Below, piece after piece: positions 7,607 to 11,045 of a stretch of 11,045 nucleotides of DNA. Under the pieces are notes generated by a model, which was not told where the DNA came from, did no database searches, and saw nothing but the letters and a program-made list of their open reading frames with translations. The stretch comes from Bacteroidota bacterium (GTDB lineage Bacteria; Bacteroidota; Bacteroidia; Cytophagales; Cyclobacteriaceae), in the NCBI GenBank assembly GCA_024643595.1, contig JAHEMS010000073.1, positions 1 through 11,045 on the forward strand. The letters run 5' to 3'. How positions within the stretch are numbered: the stretch's first letter is position 1; every line of letters begins with the position of its first letter. Position numbers and translations under genes: made by a program.

Positions 7607-7640
7607 AATAAAAGTCAGGCTTTCGGTCTGACTTTTTATT
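7607..7640. terminator. Bidirectional hairpin terminator between the DUF2520 and DUF1573 genes
   Basis: The arms AAAAGTCAG (7610-7618) and CTGACTTTT (7628-7636) pair perfectly around a 9-nt loop, in which GC/GGT can add a further C-G pair and a G-T wobble. The right arm runs into TTTTTATT on the plus strand, and on the minus strand the hairpin is followed by a T-rich run. It therefore suits intrinsic termination of both convergent genes. Confidence 0.85.
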
Positions 7641-7658
7641 CTAAATAATTTGATGAAA

Positions 7659-8066
7659 TTATTCTTGAGTTTCAGTTCCTGTCTGAACCTCGCCTTTAAT
7701 TGATAACTGAACAAATCCACTTTCAATATTTGCTGTAACCGTTACAGTTTTGTTAAATGCGCCCATTGCAGCAGCATTATATGTTGCCTTAATAAAACCG
7801 GTTCCGCCTGGCATTACCTCTTCCTTTGTCCAACTTGGAGTAGTGCATCCGCATGATGCCTGTACATTAGTAATGATCAAAGGTGTTTTACCTGTATTCG
7901 TAAATTTGAATTCGTGTGTCACCGGCACACCCTGTTTAATTTTTCCAAAATCATGAGCTTGTGAGTCCCAAGTAAAAGCGGCAAACGCTTGCTTTGCCGG
8001 AGCCTGTTGTGCATAAGCTGTGCCCACAAGAGCTGCCAAAAACATGATAACGAGCAATTTTTTCAT
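7659..8066 (-). CDS. Exported DUF1573 domain protein
   Basis: From the ATG at 8066 the product is 135 residues with a clear signal peptide: MKK, a hydrophobic core and a probable cleavage after AYA (about residue 20). The mature part is one DUF1573 domain, an immunoglobulin-like beta sandwich common in Bacteroidota. It shows HDFGKIKQG, the strand pattern EFKFTNTGKTPLIITNVQASCGCTTP and a conserved SCGC motif, then VMPGGTGFIKATYN. The location should be the periplasm or cell surface; the molecular role is unknown. A longer reading from a TTG at 8117 would add 17 mostly polar residues before the signal peptide, so it was rejected. The gene is divergent from the sensor kinase operon and ends beside the bidirectional terminator. 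Confidence 0.9.
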   Translation of the reverse strand: MKKLLVIMFLAALVGTAYAQQAPAKQAFAAFTWDSQAHDFGKIKQGVPVTHEFKFTNTGKTPLIITNVQASCGCTTPSWTKEEVMPGGTGFIKATYNAAAMGAFNKTVTVTANIESGFVQLSIKGEVQTGTETQE

Positions 8067-8220
8067 TTTATTAATCAATTTAAGTTTAAACTTACTTCCT
8101 TCTTTTGAACGATACAAACTTCGGAATCAAAAACCACACCACTTGTTAAAAAGTGCAAAATAAATGTTAAGGACTTGTTAATCAGCTATTCTCGACTCAA
8201 ATAGTATATACCTTTACCTG
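8067..8220. promoter_or_regulatory. Divergent regulatory spacer between DUF1573 gene and kinase operon
   Basis: This is the longest gap in the window (154 bp). It holds a perfect 14-bp palindrome, TAAGTTTAAACTTA, at 8081-8094, which is 14 bp before the DUF1573 start. A 7/8 -7-like element on the minus strand (GAAGTTTG, plus positions 8115-8122) could serve the DUF1573 gene. A 7/8 element on the plus strand (TACCTTTA, 8209-8216) lies right before the kinase GTG start. None is a perfect consensus, so the promoter assignments are tentative. Confidence 0.4.
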
Positions 8221-9483
8221 GTGAGCAGGTTTACATTAAGGATTGTAATCATTTTAGCGGCTATTAGTATTACGGGCATTACCGCCACTCAAATCTATTG
8301 GGTGAGAAAAGCTTTTAATCTCAAGGAAAATCAATTCAATCACGATGTAGTCTCATCCCTGACGAATGTAGCCAACAAAATTATAGAAATCAGCAAAACA
8401 CCATCTGCTGCCAATAATCCAGTTAAGCAACTTTCGACAAACTACTTTGTGGTATTGGTTAATGGACCAATTGACAGTAATCTTCTTGAGTTTTTACTTC
8501 TTACTGAATTTGAAAAGCGGCACATCACCGCAAATTTTGAATACGGCATTTATGATTGCGCTGAAAAGTGTATGGCTGGAGGAAACGCTATTTCTCCACA
8601 AAAAATAAGTAACCGCACTCAAATTAGGGAATTACCTACCTGGAATAATGATGGCTATTATTTTGGAGTAATGTTTTCTGGTGTCGAAGCCAATCTAATT
8701 GGTCAAATGGGAATCTGGGGATTTTCTTCCATTGTACTTCTGGTTGTGATCTTCTTCTTTGTATATACATTGTTGGTCATTCTCAGACAAAGAAGGCTTT
8801 CTGAAATTCAAAAAGATTTCATCAATAACCTGACCCATGAATTTAAGACACCTATTTCTACTATTGCCATCTCCACGCAAGTCTTAAAAGATCCGGATAT
8901 CATACAATTTCCTGAACGTTTACTCAATTATGCCTCAATTATTGAAAATGAGAATCAACGGTTAAAGCAACAGGTAGAGCGGGTACTTCAAATGGCACGT
9001 ATTGAGAAAGAAGAACTTGGATTAAGAAGAGAAAGCGCTGACTTTCATGAATTAATTCATGAAGCCGTAAAGAACAAATCGTTTCAGGCGACTAATTCTA
9101 AAATTCAACTAAACCTGGAGGCGAGCAATGCGGTGGTATCAGTCGATAAGCTTCACATCGTCAATGTTCTTTTTAACCTTATTGACAACGCCATTAAATA
9201 CAATAGCAAAAATCCTGAGATTCAAATTTCTACGCATACAAAGAATGGGATGCTCCTAATTGAAATTCAGGATAACGGGATTGGAATTCATAGAGACCAT
9301 CAGAAAAAAATATTTAATCGATTCTATCGTGTGCCCACTGGAAATCTTCATGATGTAAAAGGGTTTGGATTAGGGCTTAGCTATGTAAAAAGAATTGTGG
9401 AAGCGCATCAAGGAAAAATTTCAGTTACGAGCGACCCTGATCATGGCAGCCGATTTACCATTCTATTACCATTAGTTTCATGA
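8221..9483 (+). CDS. Sensor histidine kinase (RprX-like, without HAMP)
   Basis: This 420-residue membrane kinase is the sensor half of a two-component pair. Helix 1 spans about 8-27, an extracytoplasmic sensor region about 30-160, and helix 2 about 164-188. The second helix leads directly into the dimerisation domain with no HAMP. His206 in FINNLTHEFKTP is the phosphorylated histidine. The ATPase domain has the N box with Asn319 and Asn323, the G1 motif DNGIGI (351-356), the F box FNRFYR and the G2 motif GFGLGLS (381-387). All catalytic features are intact. The sensor region contains a Cys113-x3-Cys117 pair. Translation is read from GTG at 8221, because an arginine and the first helix follow immediately and no earlier in-frame start is convincing. 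The stop overlaps the regulator start by ATGA. The layout resembles Bacteroides RprX; the signal is unknown. Confidence 0.92.
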   Translation: MSRFTLRIVIILAAISITGITATQIYWVRKAFNLKENQFNHDVVSSLTNVANKIIEISKTPSAANNPVKQLSTNYFVVLVNGPIDSNLLEFLLLTEFEKRHITANFEYGIYDCAEKCMAGGNAISPQKISNRTQIRELPTWNNDGYYFGVMFSGVEANLIGQMGIWGFSSIVLLVVIFFFVYTLLVILRQRRLSEIQKDFINNLTHEFKTPISTIAISTQVLKDPDIIQFPERLLNYASIIENENQRLKQQVERVLQMARIEKEELGLRRESADFHELIHEAVKNKSFQATNSKIQLNLEASNAVVSVDKLHIVNVLFNLIDNAIKYNSKNPEIQISTHTKNGMLLIEIQDNGIGIHRDHQKKIFNRFYRVPTGNLHDVKGFGLGLSYVKRIVEAHQGKISVTSDPDHGSRFTILLPLVS

Positions 9484-10160
9484 GCATTAAAATACTTTTG
9501 GTTGAAGACGATCCCAGCCTTGGTTTTGTAATTAAAGATAATCTTCTTCAGAAAGGTTTTGAGGTAACGCTCTGTGTCAATGGTGAAGACGCATACCGGG
9601 TCTTTCTTGATAACGCTATTGATCTTTGCATTTTTGATGTTATGATGCCTAAGCAGGATGGGTTTAGCCTTGCCAAATCAATTCGTGAAAAAAATAAACA
9701 AGTGCCCATTTTATTTGTCACGGCCAAATCAATGCTTGAAGATAAAATCGCCGGCTTTGAAAGCGGGGGGGACGATTATATTGTAAAACCTTTCAGCATG
9801 GAAGAACTACTTTTGCGCATTGGGGTATTCCTTCGAAGAAGTAATCCAGTCAACGGCCACGAAGAGGTATTTAGCATTGGCGACTATTCATTCAACTTCA
9901 CCAACTTAACACTCCATCATATCCAGGGAGCAAAGATTCTTACCCACAAAGAAGCAGAAGTATTACGGTTACTTTGTGAACACAAGAATCGTGTTTTAAA
10001 AAGAGAAGAAATTTTAAAGGCGGTGTGGGGCGACGATGACTACTTCCTGGGAAGGTCTATGGATGTCTTTATATCGAAACTCAGAAAATATCTGAAGAAT
10101 GATCCCCATGTTCAGATTGTGAATTATCATGGGGTTGGATTTCGGTTAGAGGTGAATTAA
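9480..10160 (+). CDS. OmpR-family response regulator (RprY-like)
   Basis: The 226-residue protein has a receiver domain at about 3-118 with acidic pocket Asp10/Asp11, phospho-acceptor Asp53 (FDVMMP), Thr81 and Lys103 (VKPF), all in place. A winged-helix DNA-binding domain at about 128-224 (LTHKEAEVLRLLCEHKNRVLKREEIL, then SMDVFISKLRKYL and GVGFRL) marks it as OmpR/PhoB type. It presumably receives phosphate from the kinase encoded just before it, with which it shares an ATGA start/stop overlap that couples translation. It converges with the MoxR gene with only 12 bp between the stops. Its targets cannot be read from the window; the neighbouring divergent DUF1573 promoter is a candidate by position only. 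Confidence 0.95.
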   Translation: MSIKILLVEDDPSLGFVIKDNLLQKGFEVTLCVNGEDAYRVFLDNAIDLCIFDVMMPKQDGFSLAKSIREKNKQVPILFVTAKSMLEDKIAGFESGGDDYIVKPFSMEELLLRIGVFLRRSNPVNGHEEVFSIGDYSFNFTNLTLHHIQGAKILTHKEAEVLRLLCEHKNRVLKREEILKAVWGDDDYFLGRSMDVFISKLRKYLKNDPHVQIVNYHGVGFRLEVN

Positions 10161-10172
10161 CTTAAACCGGTA

Positions 10173-11045
10173 CTAAAAAAGTCGGTCAATCAATTTATCG
10201 ACAGTCATGCCCTCTGCCTCGGCTTTGAAATTTCTTACTATCCGGTGTCTCAAAACAGGTCGGGCAACAGCCTGAACATCTTCTATATCCGGTGAATATT
10301 TACCATTAATGATGGCATTACATTTTGCTCCCAACACCAAATATTGTGATGCTCTTGGTCCAGCGCCCCATTCAAGATATTCATTAGCAACTGCTGAACT
10401 TTGCGGTCCGGGACGGGTCGCCTGACTTAATTTAACAGCATATTCTACAACATTATCGGCAACGGGTACCCTTCTAACCAGATGTTGAAAATAAGATATC
10501 TCCTCACCTGATAACACCTTGACTACTTCTGGTAATTCATCTGCTGTGGTATTCTTTACGATACTTACCTCCTGTTGATACGATGGGTAATCCAATAAAA
10601 TATTAAACATAAATCGATCCAGCTGCGCCTCAGGCAATGGGTAAGTTCCCTCTTGCTCTATTGGGTTCTGAGTTGCCAACACAAAGAAAGGACGCGGTAA
10701 ATCATAATGTACACCGGCAATGGTAACGTTATACTCCTGCATAGATTCTAACAATGCTGCTTGTGTCTTGGGTGGGGTTCGGTTAATTTCATCCGCCAGC
10801 AAAATATTTGCGAAGATGGGGCCTTTTACAAAAAGGAAGTTTCTCTCCTTGTCCATCGTTTCAGCGCCAACAATATCAGATGGCATCAGGTCAGGCGTAA
10901 ACTGAATGCGCTTAAACTGCAGGTCCAGTGACTTTGCTATAGTCTGTACCAGCAAGGTCTTGGCAAGGCCAGGTACTCCCACCAGAAGCGAATGACCTTG
11001 GCAAAAAATGGCAGTAAGTACCAACTTAACCACTTCCTCTTGTCC
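10173..11045 (-). CDS. MoxR-family AAA+ ATPase (5' truncated by window edge)
   Basis: The frame is open to the right edge, so the N-terminus (probably a few dozen residues) is missing; the GTG codon at 11033 is probably an internal valine. In the 290 visible residues the Walker A motif GVPGLAKT lies at 23-30 and Walker B LLADEIN around 82-88. Sensor 1 ATQNP is at about 124-128, followed by the family signature EGTYPLPEAQLDRF and a C-terminal lid domain with ATRPGPQSSAV, GAGPRASQYL and RPVLRHRI. MoxR ATPases act as chaperones in metal insertion, complex assembly or stress and envelope functions, often with DUF58 and von Willebrand A-domain proteins. No such partner lies downstream, because the next gene (the response regulator) is convergent; any partners must be upstream, outside the window. 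Confidence 0.93.
   Translation of the reverse strand, partial: GQEEVVKLVLTAIFCQGHSLLVGVPGLAKTLLVQTIAKSLDLQFKRIQFTPDLMPSDIVGAETMDKERNFLFVKGPIFANILLADEINRTPPKTQAALLESMQEYNVTIAGVHYDLPRPFFVLATQNPIEQEGTYPLPEAQLDRFMFNILLDYPSYQQEVSIVKNTTADELPEVVKVLSGEEISYFQHLVRRVPVADNVVEYAVKLSQATRPGPQSSAVANEYLEWGAGPRASQYLVLGAKCNAIINGKYSPDIEDVQAVARPVLRHRIVRNFKAEAEGMTVDKLIDRLF

Noticed and set aside
8067..8117. N-terminal extension of the DUF1573 protein from a TTG at 8117
   Set aside because: It would place 17 polar residues before a textbook signal peptide that starts at the ATG at 8066.
1..11045. Mobile elements, CRISPR arrays, toxin-antitoxin or anti-phage genes
   Set aside because: I saw no transposase, integrase, regular repeats or defence domains. 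MazG here has no toxin-like neighbour and is a standard housekeeping pyrophosphohydrolase.

Overview
The window looks like ordinary chromosomal DNA from a member of the Bacteroidota, probably the order Cytophagales. It is AT-rich and tightly packed. Most genes lack a Shine-Dalgarno sequence, and two clean copies of the Bacteroidota -7 promoter element TAnnTTTG lie 26 nt upstream of start codons. The gene content also fits: a DUF2520 Rossmann protein, a DUF1573 exported protein, an AsmA-like protein, a HAMP-less RprX/RprY-like two-component pair and a small cysteine-containing membrane protein. The order-level placement is inference from protein sequence character, since no database could be searched.

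Left part (1-2768): the C-terminal portion of an AsmA-like envelope protein runs off the left edge and meets mazG (nucleoside triphosphate pyrophosphohydrolase) tail to tail, with a shared TTAA holding both stop codons. Divergent from mazG is a small one-helix membrane protein with four cysteines.

Middle (2829-6724): a promoter drives a phosphoglucosamine mutase (GlmM type, TTG start) followed 44 nt later by an IscS/NifS-type cysteine desulfurase, probably as one transcription unit. The desulfurase converges on an acetyl-CoA hydrolase/CoA-transferase family gene, again with interlocked stop codons (TTAG).

Right part (6725-11045): the CoA-transferase is divergent from a Rossmann-like/DUF2520 gene. 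That gene is separated from the convergent DUF1573 gene by a clear bidirectional hairpin terminator. A 154-bp divergent spacer then leads to a sensor histidine kinase and its OmpR-family response regulator, translationally coupled by an ATGA overlap. The window ends in a MoxR-family AAA+ ATPase on the minus strand, truncated at its N-terminus by the window edge.

The genes form several short, functionally unrelated housekeeping units: nucleotide sanitation, cell-wall amino-sugar synthesis, sulfur transfer, CoA metabolism, envelope and signalling. No stretch without a gene exceeds 300 bases; the longest is the spacer 8067-8220. I saw no tRNA, rRNA, CRISPR array, insertion sequence, prophage or defence genes, and no convincing new system. 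The points most worth a second look are the four-cysteine membrane protein, the cysteine pair in the kinase sensor domain, the promoter geometry that fixes two start codons, and the interlocked convergent stops.
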